NCBI GenBank assembly: GCA_902523535.1
Contig: CABYZQ010000005.1
Coordinates: 1-64,000 of the forward strand
Length of the DNA stretch: 64,000 nt
Reading direction: 5' to 3'
Source: an uncultured Pelagibacteraceae bacterium
GTDB lineage: Bacteria; Pseudomonadota; Alphaproteobacteria; Pelagibacterales; AG-422-B15
Shown here: positions 41,073 through 49,710 of the stretch, piece by piece
Position numbering within the stretch: position 1 is the first letter of the stretch
Layout: every line of letters begins with the position of its first letter
Notes under the pieces: generated by a model
Databases searched by the model: none
Seen by the model: only the letters and a program-made list of their open reading frames with translations
What the model was told of the DNA's origin: nothing
Translations under genes and position numbers: made by a program

Positions 41073-41089
41073 TTTTCCACTTATCCACA
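41073..41089. promoter_or_regulatory. DnaA-box pair: TTTTCCACT overlapping by 1 bp a consensus TTATCCACA
   Basis: Exact TTATCCACA at 41081-41089, flanked by about 55 bp of nearly pure A/T (41097-41155). Confidence 0.4.
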
Positions 41090-41164
41090 AGTTAAGAAAT
41101 ACAAATAATTTTTTTTATTTAATAATTTTTTTTTAATAAATTATTATTTATTTATCGGTACAAC

Positions 41165-41263
41165 AAAGATCGAAAGCCTTTCGGGGAGTTTGTTCAGAGT
41201 TAGACCGGAATTTCGGGGCGATATAGAGACCTTTCGGGGTATTCGTAGCGCCCCGTTTTTTTT
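41165..41263 (+). ncRNA. Candidate structured RNA or leader with three (C/A)UUUCGGGG repeats and intrinsic terminator
   Basis: Repeats at 41178-41186, 41210-41218, 41231-41239; stem CGGGGCG (41214-41220)/CGCCCCG (41249-41255) followed by T8. Confidence 0.4.
41214..41263 (+). terminator. Intrinsic terminator upstream of lysE-like gene
   Basis: Perfect 7-bp GC stem CGGGGCG/CGCCCCG followed by TTTTTTTT (41256-41263). Confidence 0.65.
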
Positions 41264-41298
41264 GTGCTTTGTGTCTAAAAATCGGATACTAATTTCAT

Positions 41299-41925
41299 AT
41301 GTTTTTAGACTTTACCCTCCTTTATTTTTTTATTCCTTTGTTTTTTGTTATTTCTATAACTCCAGGTCTTTGCATGACTCTTGCTTTAACTATGGGTATT
41401 ACCATTGGCCTTAAAAATACGATGAAGATGATGGTTGGGGAACTCATAGGCGTACTAATAGTTGCTGGAAGTGCAGTTATTGGTGGTGGGGCAATTATTT
41501 CATCATATCCAATGACATTTCTCTTTTTTAAATATGGAGGAGGAGTTTATTTGATGTTTGTAGGCTATCAAATGTTCAATTCAAGAGGATCATTAGCATT
41601 AAACTTAGACGGAACACATTCTTTTGAGATTAATTTTTTAAAGCTAGCAAGCCAGGGATTTATTACCGCAGTTGCAAACCCTAAGGGATGGGCTTTTTTT
41701 ATTGCTATGGTACCCGCATTTATCAATTATGACTTAGCGCTCATGCCTCAGATGTCAGCATTGGTCGTCATCATTTTAATAATAGAATTCATATCTTTGA
41801 TGATTTACGCAACTGGCGGACAGATGCTTGGAATTATCTTGAAGAAACAAAAAAATATTCAATCTATAAATCGTTTAGCTGGTTTACTAATGGTAGGCGT
41901 TGGAATTTGGTTAGCTCTTAGTTAG
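41299..41925 (+). CDS. LysE family amino-acid exporter
   Basis: FFVISITPGLCMTLALTMGITIGLKNTMKMMVGELIG; NPKGWAFFIAMVPAFI. Confidence 0.9.
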   Translation: MFLDFTLLYFFIPLFFVISITPGLCMTLALTMGITIGLKNTMKMMVGELIGVLIVAGSAVIGGGAIISSYPMTFLFFKYGGGVYLMFVGYQMFNSRGSLALNLDGTHSFEINFLKLASQGFITAVANPKGWAFFIAMVPAFINYDLALMPQMSALVVIILIIEFISLMIYATGGQMLGIILKKQKNIQSINRLAGLLMVGVGIWLALS

Positions 41926-42657
41926 ACTCTGTTTAAAAAGCATCCCAGGTCCTTTTGTTGATTCATTTCCTGAACCACGAAACATATGCCATATCATTGC
42001 CTGGTTTGAAGATACAACAGGTTTATTCAGTACGCGTTCTGCTTCATCTATTATTTTAAATGTTTTCAAATTTGTGCATGAAATAAATACTGCATCACAA
42101 TCATTTTTTCCAATTTCTAATATTGCTTTCAAACTATCTCTTTCAGATATTCTTGCCACTACTGTGTCATCAGACTCATTAAATGATTTCTCGTTTGATA
42201 TATTAAAATTATCACTCTGAAGATTTTGTTTGAGTTTTTGAGTTACAGATTGCTCATAGGGTGAAACAAATGCAATATTCTTGCATCCAAAGCTATTAAG
42301 CGCTTCCTTAACCGCTCTTATTGGATCTGTTATAAAAGCATTTTTATGTTGCTCTTTAATTAATTTATTTATTTTTTCAGAGCCAATTACCGTTGCGCCA
42401 GAGGTACATGCATATCCAATACTGTTAAAGTCAATTTTTGGGAGTAGGTCCACTGCAATTGGCAAATCATTTTCCATTTTTGCAAGATTTTCATTATTGA
42501 CAGATTGGTCACAGGGAATCCTTGAGTGATAAATGGCAACACTCTCATCAAGTGTGCTTCTTATCTCTTGCTCAATTGTCTCATCACTTTGCAGTACGAT
42601 TAATCCAAATCTCATACTGTAATAGTCTGGATCATCTAGCTTAAAATTCTTCTCCAT
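41911..42657 (-). CDS. Asp/Glu racemase superfamily protein (maleate isomerase/EutA/arylmalonate decarboxylase-like)
   Basis: Two Cys motifs GYACTSGATVIG and ISCTNLKTFKIIDEAERVLNKPVVSSNQAMIWHMFR. Confidence 0.8.
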   Translation of the reverse strand: MEKNFKLDDPDYYSMRFGLIVLQSDETIEQEIRSTLDESVAIYHSRIPCDQSVNNENLAKMENDLPIAVDLLPKIDFNSIGYACTSGATVIGSEKINKLIKEQHKNAFITDPIRAVKEALNSFGCKNIAFVSPYEQSVTQKLKQNLQSDNFNISNEKSFNESDDTVVARISERDSLKAILEIGKNDCDAVFISCTNLKTFKIIDEAERVLNKPVVSSNQAMIWHMFRGSGNESTKGPGMLFKQSLTKS

Positions 42658-42662
42658 AAAAT

Positions 42663-44171
42663 TTATCTCGCTGCTTTTAATATTACACTTCTAGTTTCTG
42701 CAGGATCAATTACTGCATCAATTTCAAGGTGAGCTGCAGCTTCAATTGCTTTTCCTTTTTCATACAATTGATCGACTAACTTATTAAAAAGTTCTTCTCT
42801 TTTTATTTCATCTTTTATTTCATCAAGTTCTTTTTTGAACCCAAGCTTGATGGCACCTTCTAATCCCATTGCCCCAAATTCTCCAGTAGGCCATGCAGCC
42901 GAGTATACTGGTTGATGAAAGCTTCCTCCAGCTAATGCTTGTGCACCCAGTCCATAGCCTTTTCTTAAAAAAATTGTGATCAAAGGTATTTTTATTTGCG
43001 AACCTACTTTAAAAAGAGCAGACATTCTTCTAACTGCCCCTTCTTCTTCACTATCGGGTCCAACCATAAAACCAGGTGTATCGACTAGAGAAATGATAGG
43101 AAGATTTTGAAGATTGCAAAGCTCAATAAAATTTGCAGCTTTATCAGCTGATTCTGAATCGATTGCCCCACCTAAGTGTTGACTGTCACTTGCCATCAAT
43201 CCAAATGATTTTCCTTCAATGCGTATAAATCCTGTTACGATACTCTTCCCATACATCTGTTTGAGTTCTATAAAGGTATCTTTATCAGAAATGATATTAA
43301 TAATATTTCTGATTGGATAAGACCATTTTCTATTTTTTGGCATGATATCTTTTAATTTAGCCTGATCTTCAACTTTCCAATCAACTAAATCACCTTGAAA
43401 GTAAGAAAGTATTTTCTTTGCAAAATCTGTTGCTTCGGCTTCATCTTTAGCTACTAAATCAATAACACCATTTTTTTCATTTACTTCTGATGGACCTATT
43501 TCTTTTGGGCTATAGGATCCAAGACCACCTCCCTCAATCATTGCAGGGCCTGCCATACCAATCCATGAATTTTTAGTAGCTATTCTAATATCTGCACAGC
43601 CAAATAGAGCAGCATTGCCTGCAAAACAGAATCCATTATTTATGGCAATTCGTAAGCACCTTCCAGTGAGACTTCCCCATAGAGCAAAAGTAGGGACATG
43701 CAATCCTGCTATACTTGTATTGATGTCTGTATCGCCTGGTCTACCACCTCCACCCTCAGTAAATATAACAATAGGTAGTTTGTATTTTTTTGCTTTCTCG
43801 CAAATTCGATCAAGCTTCATATGATGGAAATAACCTTGTGTTCCTGCTAAGACAGAATAATCGTATACAATAGCAACAGCATCAGTTGACTCATTGTTTA
43901 TTATATTACTATTAATTTTACAGAAACCAGTGATAACGCCATCACCAGAAGTTTCCATCAAAAGTTCTTCTTTGTTTTTACGACTTTTTTGAGCCGCCAC
44001 AGCAAATGCTCCATACTCAAGAAAGCTGTCTTTATCGATAAGATCAGAAAGATTTTCTCTTGCAGTTCTTAAATTTAGTTTATGTCGTTTATTTTTTGCA
44101 TTCTCTCGAAAATCATCAGTTGTCTTGTGTAGCCGTTCAATAAATTCAGCAAAGTTTTTTTTGTCTTCCAT
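42663..44171 (-). CDS. Acyl-CoA carboxylase carboxyltransferase subunit
   Basis: FTEGGGGRPGDTD, ISLVDTPGFMVGPDSEEEGAVRR, GAMGLEGAIKLGFKKEL. Confidence 0.88.
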   Translation of the reverse strand: MEDKKNFAEFIERLHKTTDDFRENAKNKRHKLNLRTARENLSDLIDKDSFLEYGAFAVAAQKSRKNKEELLMETSGDGVITGFCKINSNIINNESTDAVAIVYDYSVLAGTQGYFHHMKLDRICEKAKKYKLPIVIFTEGGGGRPGDTDINTSIAGLHVPTFALWGSLTGRCLRIAINNGFCFAGNAALFGCADIRIATKNSWIGMAGPAMIEGGGLGSYSPKEIGPSEVNEKNGVIDLVAKDEAEATDFAKKILSYFQGDLVDWKVEDQAKLKDIMPKNRKWSYPIRNIINIISDKDTFIELKQMYGKSIVTGFIRIEGKSFGLMASDSQHLGGAIDSESADKAANFIELCNLQNLPIISLVDTPGFMVGPDSEEEGAVRRMSALFKVGSQIKIPLITIFLRKGYGLGAQALAGGSFHQPVYSAAWPTGEFGAMGLEGAIKLGFKKELDEIKDEIKREELFNKLVDQLYEKGKAIEAAAHLEIDAVIDPAETRSVILKAAR

Positions 44172-44179
44172 AACTAACT

Positions 44180-44710
44180 CTATAGCATTTTTCTCAATAT
44201 CTTATCCTTTTGAAAAACATGATGATATATGACGGCACTCAAATGAATAGAAAAAAGAATTAATAGAAAATAAGCTGACAACGCGTGGATTGCATAAAAT
44301 CTGTCAGCAAGATCAAAGTTGTAGTAATCTATTGATACTTTCATAATGATAAAATTGACTTCCTCACCAGATAATAAAAGTTTACCTATGCCACTTATAG
44401 TGATGACTAATAAAGTCATATAAAAAAGACCATGCACAACTCGAGAGGCAATAATCTGAATTTTGCTAATCGATGCATTATCAATGGGTTTTGTATTAAT
44501 TGATTTCCATATCAATCTTAGAAGAGTTAGGTAAAAAATAGTCATGCCAATGATTATATGAATATTCTCAATGGAGAGTTTGAATTCTGAAAACTCAAGA
44601 TTATCTAAATATATTCCTAAAGGCAGTTGTAACAATAATATAACAAAAGTAATCCAGTGAAAAAAACGTGCAAGTAATCCATAAGAATTAGTGTCATTTG
44701 TAATTTTCAT
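44180..44710 (-). CDS. Cytochrome b561 family protein
   Basis: YGLLARFFHWITFVILLLQLPLGIYL; four TM helices with conserved His. Confidence 0.85.
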   Translation of the reverse strand: MKITNDTNSYGLLARFFHWITFVILLLQLPLGIYLDNLEFSEFKLSIENIHIIIGMTIFYLTLLRLIWKSINTKPIDNASISKIQIIASRVVHGLFYMTLLVITISGIGKLLLSGEEVNFIIMKVSIDYYNFDLADRFYAIHALSAYFLLILFSIHLSAVIYHHVFQKDKILRKML

Positions 44711-44727
44711 ATTATATAATTAAGTGC
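44711..44727. promoter_or_regulatory. 17-nt divergent intergenic spacer with palindromic -10-like ATTATATAAT
   Basis: Perfect palindrome 44711-44720 containing TATAAT on both strands. Confidence 0.4.
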
Positions 44728-45180
44728 ATGATTAATTTTTTCCAGTTTCTTGTCTCCACAATTCTATCGATATTACTCTTAATTGTAATTGCTTTTGCAG
44801 ACGATCATGGAAATATTATTAAGGAGAGAAAGTCACTATTTAAGCAGAATTATAGTCATGCTAAGAGAATGAGCGCTGAAATTACGAAAGGGAATAATGA
44901 GAAAGTGATTGAGCTGTCACAAAAGATGAGTGCAAATTATGACAAGCTTTTAGATTTATTTCCGGATAACACCAAAACAGGCTACGATACAGAGGCTTTG
45001 CCAACGATATGGCTACAAAAAGAAGAGTTTAATGCTCTAATGATAGAGACTTCAAATAAAGTAAAAGAGTTTACAGTCCTTGCATCCGAACTTACTGGGG
45101 ATGAGTTAAAAGATGCCCAAAAGAAACTAATCTGGTCAAGTTGTAAGACTTGTCACGATAAGTTTAGAATGCCTCATTAA
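44728..45180 (+). CDS. Cytochrome c'/c556-like protein
   Basis: Signal peptide and C-terminal CKTCHDKFR haem-binding motif. Confidence 0.85.
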   Translation: MINFFQFLVSTILSILLLIVIAFADDHGNIIKERKSLFKQNYSHAKRMSAEITKGNNEKVIELSQKMSANYDKLLDLFPDNTKTGYDTEALPTIWLQKEEFNALMIETSNKVKEFTVLASELTGDELKDAQKKLIWSSCKTCHDKFRMPH

Positions 45181-45182
45181 AC

Positions 45183-45617
45183 TTAAGCTACAATTGTCAT
45201 ACTAATTATTCTTCTTATGCCAGGATCATTGTTTTTATAACGATGTTCAAAAATAAAAACTCCTTGCCATGTTCCCAAATCAAGCTTTTTTTCTTTGATA
45301 GGTATATTAATGCTTGTATTTGTTAAAGCTGACTTTATGTGGGCTGGCATATCGTCAGGCCCTTCTTCCTTGTGTGCGTAATTTTCTGACTCAGGGACTA
45401 CACGATCAAAAAAATCTATTATGTCCTTCAGAACATTTGGGTCAGCATTTTCTTGAATAATAAGTGATGCTGAAGTGTGCTTAATAAATAATGTACACAA
45501 ACCTTTTGCTATTCTGTGCTTTGCAATAGCCTGGTTTATTATTTCAGTGATATTATAAAGCCCTTTGCCATCAATAGTTATTTCGAGTTCTTTTTGGATT
45601 AACATTTTAGATATCAA
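45183..45617 (-). CDS. YjbQ family protein (secondary thiamine-phosphate synthase family fold)
   Basis: LCTLFIKHTSASLIIQENADPNVLKDI, GPDDMPAHIKS, LGTWQGVFIFEHR. Confidence 0.92.
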   Translation of the reverse strand: MISKMLIQKELEITIDGKGLYNITEIINQAIAKHRIAKGLCTLFIKHTSASLIIQENADPNVLKDIIDFFDRVVPESENYAHKEEGPDDMPAHIKSALTNTSINIPIKEKKLDLGTWQGVFIFEHRYKNNDPGIRRIISMTIVA

Positions 45618-45647
45618 TAATTAAGAATTTAAATTAAATTTAAAATA

Positions 45648-47111
45648 ATGATAAATCATAATGAGTCATTTTCAAATATTGGATTGAATCTTAAGGCAAC
45701 TTATACCCAATTGCCTGAGATACTTTTCTCTAAATTAATGCCCATAAGTGTTAAAGACCCCAAAACTGTGGTCCTTAATAACGAATTATCTTTTGAGCTA
45801 GGAATAAATTTTTCAGACTTATCCAGTAAAGACCTCTCTAATTTTTTATCTGGTAACACAATACCCAGTGGGATTGGTCCTTTCGCGCAAGCATACGCTG
45901 GTCATCAATTTGGAAATTTTACAATTCTTGGTGATGGAAGAGCTCTAACCATAGGAGAGCAAAGCACTCCTAAAGGCGAAATTTATGACATTCAGTTTAA
46001 AGGATCTGGGAGAACACCATACTCTAGGGGAGGTGATGGAAGAGCGGCTCTTGGTCCTATGCTTCGTGAATATTTAATTAGTGAAGCTATGTTTCATTTA
46101 AATATTCCCACCACAAGAAGTCTTGCTGTTGTTGAGACGGGAGAAAAAGTTTTTAGAGAGACACCTTTAAAAGGAGCTATCCTAACAAGAGTTGCAGCTA
46201 GTCATGTTAGATTTGGTACATTTCAATTCTTAGCAGCTCACAAAGACATTGATGCTATGTCAAAATTACTTGACTACTGCATTAAAAGACACTTCCCAGA
46301 AATTTTAGATAGTTCAAATAAAGTAATTAAATTTATAGAGTTAGTGATGTCAAAACAAATTGATCTAATAGTAAATTGGATGCGGGTTGGATTTGTACAC
46401 GGTGTTATGAATACAGACAATTCAACCATTTATGGAGAAACTATAGACTACGGTCCATGCGCCTTTATGGATCAGTATGATCATAAAGCGGTGTTCAGTT
46501 CTATCGATTTTAAAGGAAGGTACGCCTATGGCAATCAACCTGCGACTATTCATTGGAATTTAATTAGACTTGCTGAAAGCTTGCTTCCTTTAATTGATAA
46601 GGATGAGACAAAATCATTAGAAATTGCCCAGAAAACAATCGACTCTTTCAGTGAAATATTTAACGAAAAATGGCAAATGATGATGAGATCAAAACTTGGA
46701 ATAACTGATAGAAGTAGAGAGGATGAAGTTTTAATTAAGGATTTGCTGACATGGATGCAATCAAAAAAACCAGACTTTACTAATACTTTTTGTAATTTGA
46801 TGGATAGCAATCATGCAAAAGATGAAGATTTTGAAGATAATGATTTTGTGATCTGGAAAAAAAATTGGAAAGAAAGGGTCAATAACAATGATTATCTAAA
46901 TATTATGAAAAAAACTAATCCCATTCTAATTCCTAGAAATTATTTAGTTGAAGAAGCTTTAGCTGAAGCTGAAATAGAAGGCAAATTCTCTAAATTTAAT
47001 GAACTACTTGTAGTTTTGTCAAAGCCATACGAGCAATTAGACATTGATGAAAAATATTCGAAAACTCCTCAAATTCAAGCTGAGCCTTATAAAACTTTCT
47101 GCGGAACATAG
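45648..47111 (+). CDS. selO: Protein adenylyltransferase SelO (YdiU family)
   Basis: YAGHQFGNFTILGDGRA, QFKGSGRTPYSRGGDGRAALGPMLREYLISEAM, C-terminal YKTFCGT. Confidence 0.95.
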   Translation: MINHNESFSNIGLNLKATYTQLPEILFSKLMPISVKDPKTVVLNNELSFELGINFSDLSSKDLSNFLSGNTIPSGIGPFAQAYAGHQFGNFTILGDGRALTIGEQSTPKGEIYDIQFKGSGRTPYSRGGDGRAALGPMLREYLISEAMFHLNIPTTRSLAVVETGEKVFRETPLKGAILTRVAASHVRFGTFQFLAAHKDIDAMSKLLDYCIKRHFPEILDSSNKVIKFIELVMSKQIDLIVNWMRVGFVHGVMNTDNSTIYGETIDYGPCAFMDQYDHKAVFSSIDFKGRYAYGNQPATIHWNLIRLAESLLPLIDKDETKSLEIAQKTIDSFSEIFNEKWQMMMRSKLGITDRSREDEVLIKDLLTWMQSKKPDFTNTFCNLMDSNHAKDEDFEDNDFVIWKKNWKERVNNNDYLNIMKKTNPILIPRNYLVEEALAEAEIEGKFSKFNELLVVLSKPYEQLDIDEKYSKTPQIQAEPYKTFCGT

Positions 47112-47138
47112 ACAAAAATTGCTATAAATTGTTACAAT
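47109..47138 (+). promoter_or_regulatory. Putative cspA-like promoter with long 5' UTR
   Basis: TAGACA (47109-47114), 18-bp spacer, TACAAT (47133-47138); ATG at 47262. Confidence 0.4.
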
Positions 47139-47261
47139 ATCGCAAGTAAATAAAATTTGCTTTTTTATTAGATATCACTATAAGATCGACTTAAAGATTG
47201 AGTGCTTGTTCCTGATTGGACTTGAACTAAGTCTAAATTTAAAAAAAGGAATAAGAATAAT

Positions 47262-47468
47262 ATGGCTACTGGTACTGTTAAATGGTTTAATCCAAAAAAA
47301 GGTTATGGTTTTGTTGCACCTGATGAAGGTGACAAAGACATTTTTGTTCATATCACTGCTGTTCAAGCAGCTGGTATCAACAGATTGGATGAAGGCCAAA
47401 AAATAAGCTACGAAGCTGAAGAAAAAAATGGAAAAGTATCTGCAGTTAATTTGCAGATTTCTGAATAA
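47262..47468 (+). CDS. Cold-shock protein (CspA family)
   Basis: [32 protein letters not shown]. Confidence 0.97.
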   Translation: MATGTVKWFNPKKGYGFVAPDEGDKDIFVHITAVQAAGINRLDEGQKISYEAEEKNGKVSAVNLQISE

Positions 47469-47470
47469 AT

Positions 47471-47848
47471 CTAAGCAGCTTTATAAATCATATCTAGCCA
47501 CATAGTGAATTCGTCTATTAATTCACTTGAGGGCTGGATGATTTTAACTCTTTTATCCTTTGTACTGACTTGAGTTGTAAGTGACCCCTTACTTATTTCA
47601 TCATTAATGAAGTTTATTATGGTGGCTCTTGATGCTAAATCAGCCATGTTTTTTGTTAAATATTCTTTAGTGCATTCAATTTTATTTATATCTTCATCGA
47701 AATGGAATTTCATAATCTCAAAACAAATCCTGATCCCATAAACAGAGCGTCTAAAATGGCTCAATCTTCCAAAGATTTTTTTATCTCCAGCAGAGTCAAA
47801 AACCTTAATTTGCTGATTAACGCCTTTAAAGATGTTTTCTGATTTCAT
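47471..47848 (-). CDS. Hypothetical protein, 125 aa
   Basis: Intact ORF, possibly helix-turn-helix-like; no family recognised. Confidence 0.6.
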   Translation of the reverse strand: MKSENIFKGVNQQIKVFDSAGDKKIFGRLSHFRRSVYGIRICFEIMKFHFDEDINKIECTKEYLTKNMADLASRATIINFINDEISKGSLTTQVSTKDKRVKIIQPSSELIDEFTMWLDMIYKAA

Positions 47849-47984
47849 TTTCTTTTTCCTTTATTAAACTTGATAATCATATTATTTTTTATAGATAATA
47901 ATTAACTATAATTGGTTGCCATATTGGCGCTTTTATTCGATCGAGACTAATTGGCTGAAAACATACTAATTATTTGTTTCATAT

Positions 47985-48212
47985 ATGAACAAAGATAACT
48001 CATCTATAATTTGGCAGCTTATTCAAGAAACTGGTGATAATCTAAAAGGTAAACTACCAGCACACCCTAACCATCCGAAAGGTCGAAACCCATACGCTCA
48101 TGTGGCTCTGATGGTCAAAAATCATTTTGGAATGTCATATAAAGATGTTTCTGATGATAAAATAGAGGAATTAAAAGAATACCTAAACTATCTGAGAGAG
48201 AATCCTGAATGA
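47985..48212 (+). CDS. Hypothetical protein, 75 aa
   Basis: Intact ORF with motif LPAHPNHPKGRNPYAHVALMVKNHFG. Confidence 0.6.
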   Translation: MNKDNSSIIWQLIQETGDNLKGKLPAHPNHPKGRNPYAHVALMVKNHFGMSYKDVSDDKIEELKEYLNYLRENPE

Positions 48213-48216
48213 GTAA

Positions 48217-49074
48217 CTAACTTTTTGGTTTCCACTCTGGCGTACCAAAAAAAGACAAAAGTTTACTTTTAATTCCCTTGGATTTTTTGAAGTCCTTATA
48301 CATTGAATGCCAGAACATAAAGGTAATTTTTAGAGGATTGAAGGTATTAACATTTTCTCGAATTCCATACCTAACTTCTTCTTGTTCCGCTGCATAGGTT
48401 CCAAATAGTTTGTCCCATATAATTAAAAGGTTTCCATAATTTTTATCAATATAAACTTCATTACTGCCATGGTGCACTCTGTGATGCGAGGGCGTGATGA
48501 ATATATATTCAAGAATACCAAGTTTATTAACCCATTTAGTATGAGTTAGTAATCCGTAAAGGGTAGATACTGCGCCTGCTATAGCAGTTATAATTGGATC
48601 AAAACCTATAAGAGGCATTACTGCAAAAAAGGGAACTTTTGTCAAAGGACCAAACCATGCTTGTCTTAGAGCGACTGTGAAATTCATTTCTTCACTTGAG
48701 TGGTGGTTCATATGTACAGCCCATAAAAACCTAATTCTGTGCGAACATCTATGATACCAATAATATATTAGATCGATGACTATAAATGTCATCAACCATA
48801 CTAACCAAGTGGGCAAGAGTTCGTTAATTGTAATAAATTTGTATTGATAGAGAAAAAGGGAGAAAAAGAAAATTGAACTCTTGGTCAAAAGTGAAACTGA
48901 AACATTGCCAAATAATAGGCCAAATCCAGCAAGAGAGTCCTTTAGCTTATAATATCCAAGATTATTTATGGTTGAATATGTCACCTCAGCCGCAATAAGC
49001 GTTAGAACTATAGGTACACCGTACAAATATATATCTAATTCATTCATATTTATTTCTATTGAAATATATATCAC
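48217..49074 (-). CDS. Sterol desaturase/fatty acid hydroxylase family protein
   Basis: His boxes HRCSH, HMNHH, HHRVHH and TM helices. Confidence 0.9.
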   Translation of the reverse strand: MIYISIEINMNELDIYLYGVPIVLTLIAAEVTYSTINNLGYYKLKDSLAGFGLLFGNVSVSLLTKSSIFFFSLFLYQYKFITINELLPTWLVWLMTFIVIDLIYYWYHRCSHRIRFLWAVHMNHHSSEEMNFTVALRQAWFGPLTKVPFFAVMPLIGFDPIITAIAGAVSTLYGLLTHTKWVNKLGILEYIFITPSHHRVHHGSNEVYIDKNYGNLLIIWDKLFGTYAAEQEEVRYGIRENVNTFNPLKITFMFWHSMYKDFKKSKGIKSKLLSFFGTPEWKPKS

Positions 49075-49094
49075 TAGATTTAAATGATTAAAGT

Positions 49095-49658
49095 ATGAAA
49101 AATATATTTATCCTATTATTTGTGACTTTATGCCTTAATTTTGCAGCATTTGCAAAACAGGATGGTGGTGGTAGCTCCGGTGGTCAAGGAAGTTCAGGAG
49201 GCAGCTCAGGAGGCAGTTCTGGAGGTAGCTCCGGTGGTAGTTCAGGCGGTGAGTCTGATGGAACAGGTTATCAAGGATCAACAGGCTATGATGGTGAGTT
49301 AAAGAGGATATTATTCGAAATTGAAAAAAATGAAAACTATGAAGGAGCTCTTAGAGATCTAGAAGTTTATGTTTACGAAAACCCTCAAAATGCTAATGGG
49401 TGGAGCTTAATAGGTTTCGCAAGCAGAAAGCTTGGTAAGTATGAAGATTCAGAACTTTATTATAGCACTGGATTAGAAATTGATCCAAATCACGATGATA
49501 TTTTAGCATATCAAGGAGAACTGTTTCTTGAAACGGGTAGATACGAAAAAGCACTTCTTAATCTTGAAAAATTAACTGAGATATGCGTTTTTAATTGTGA
49601 TGAGAAAAAAGAATTAAGTGAAGCAATTGCAAAGTATGAAAGTGAAAATAATCTCTAA
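49095..49658 (+). CDS. Secreted TPR protein with N-terminal Ser/Gly repeat linker
   Basis: Signal peptide, (SSGG)n linker, TPR-like helices (WSLIGFASRKLGKYEDSELYYSTGLEIDPNHDDILAYQGELFLETGRYEKAL). Confidence 0.8.
   Translation: MKNIFILLFVTLCLNFAAFAKQDGGGSSGGQGSSGGSSGGSSGGSSGGSSGGESDGTGYQGSTGYDGELKRILFEIEKNENYEGALRDLEVYVYENPQNANGWSLIGFASRKLGKYEDSELYYSTGLEIDPNHDDILAYQGELFLETGRYEKALLNLEKLTEICVFNCDEKKELSEAIAKYESENNL
49164..49250 (+). repeat. Degenerate 12-bp coding tandem repeat (GGN GGN AGY TCN)
   Basis: Encodes GGGSSGGQGSSGGSSGGSSGGSSGGSSGG. Confidence 0.75.
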
Positions 49659-49710
49659 TAAGTTGATTTCTTCAAAAACCTAATTAAGCTCAAATATTAG
49701 GTAAATTATA

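Noticed and set aside
41190-41414. 74-aa ORF in the track overlapping the lysE-like start
   Set aside because: Out of frame with LysE, covers the repeat/terminator element, composition not protein-like; treated as spurious.
49164-49250. Tandem repeats resembling a CRISPR or VNTR array
   Set aside because: Continuous 12-bp coding units without spacers; encodes a Ser/Gly linker, so not CRISPR.
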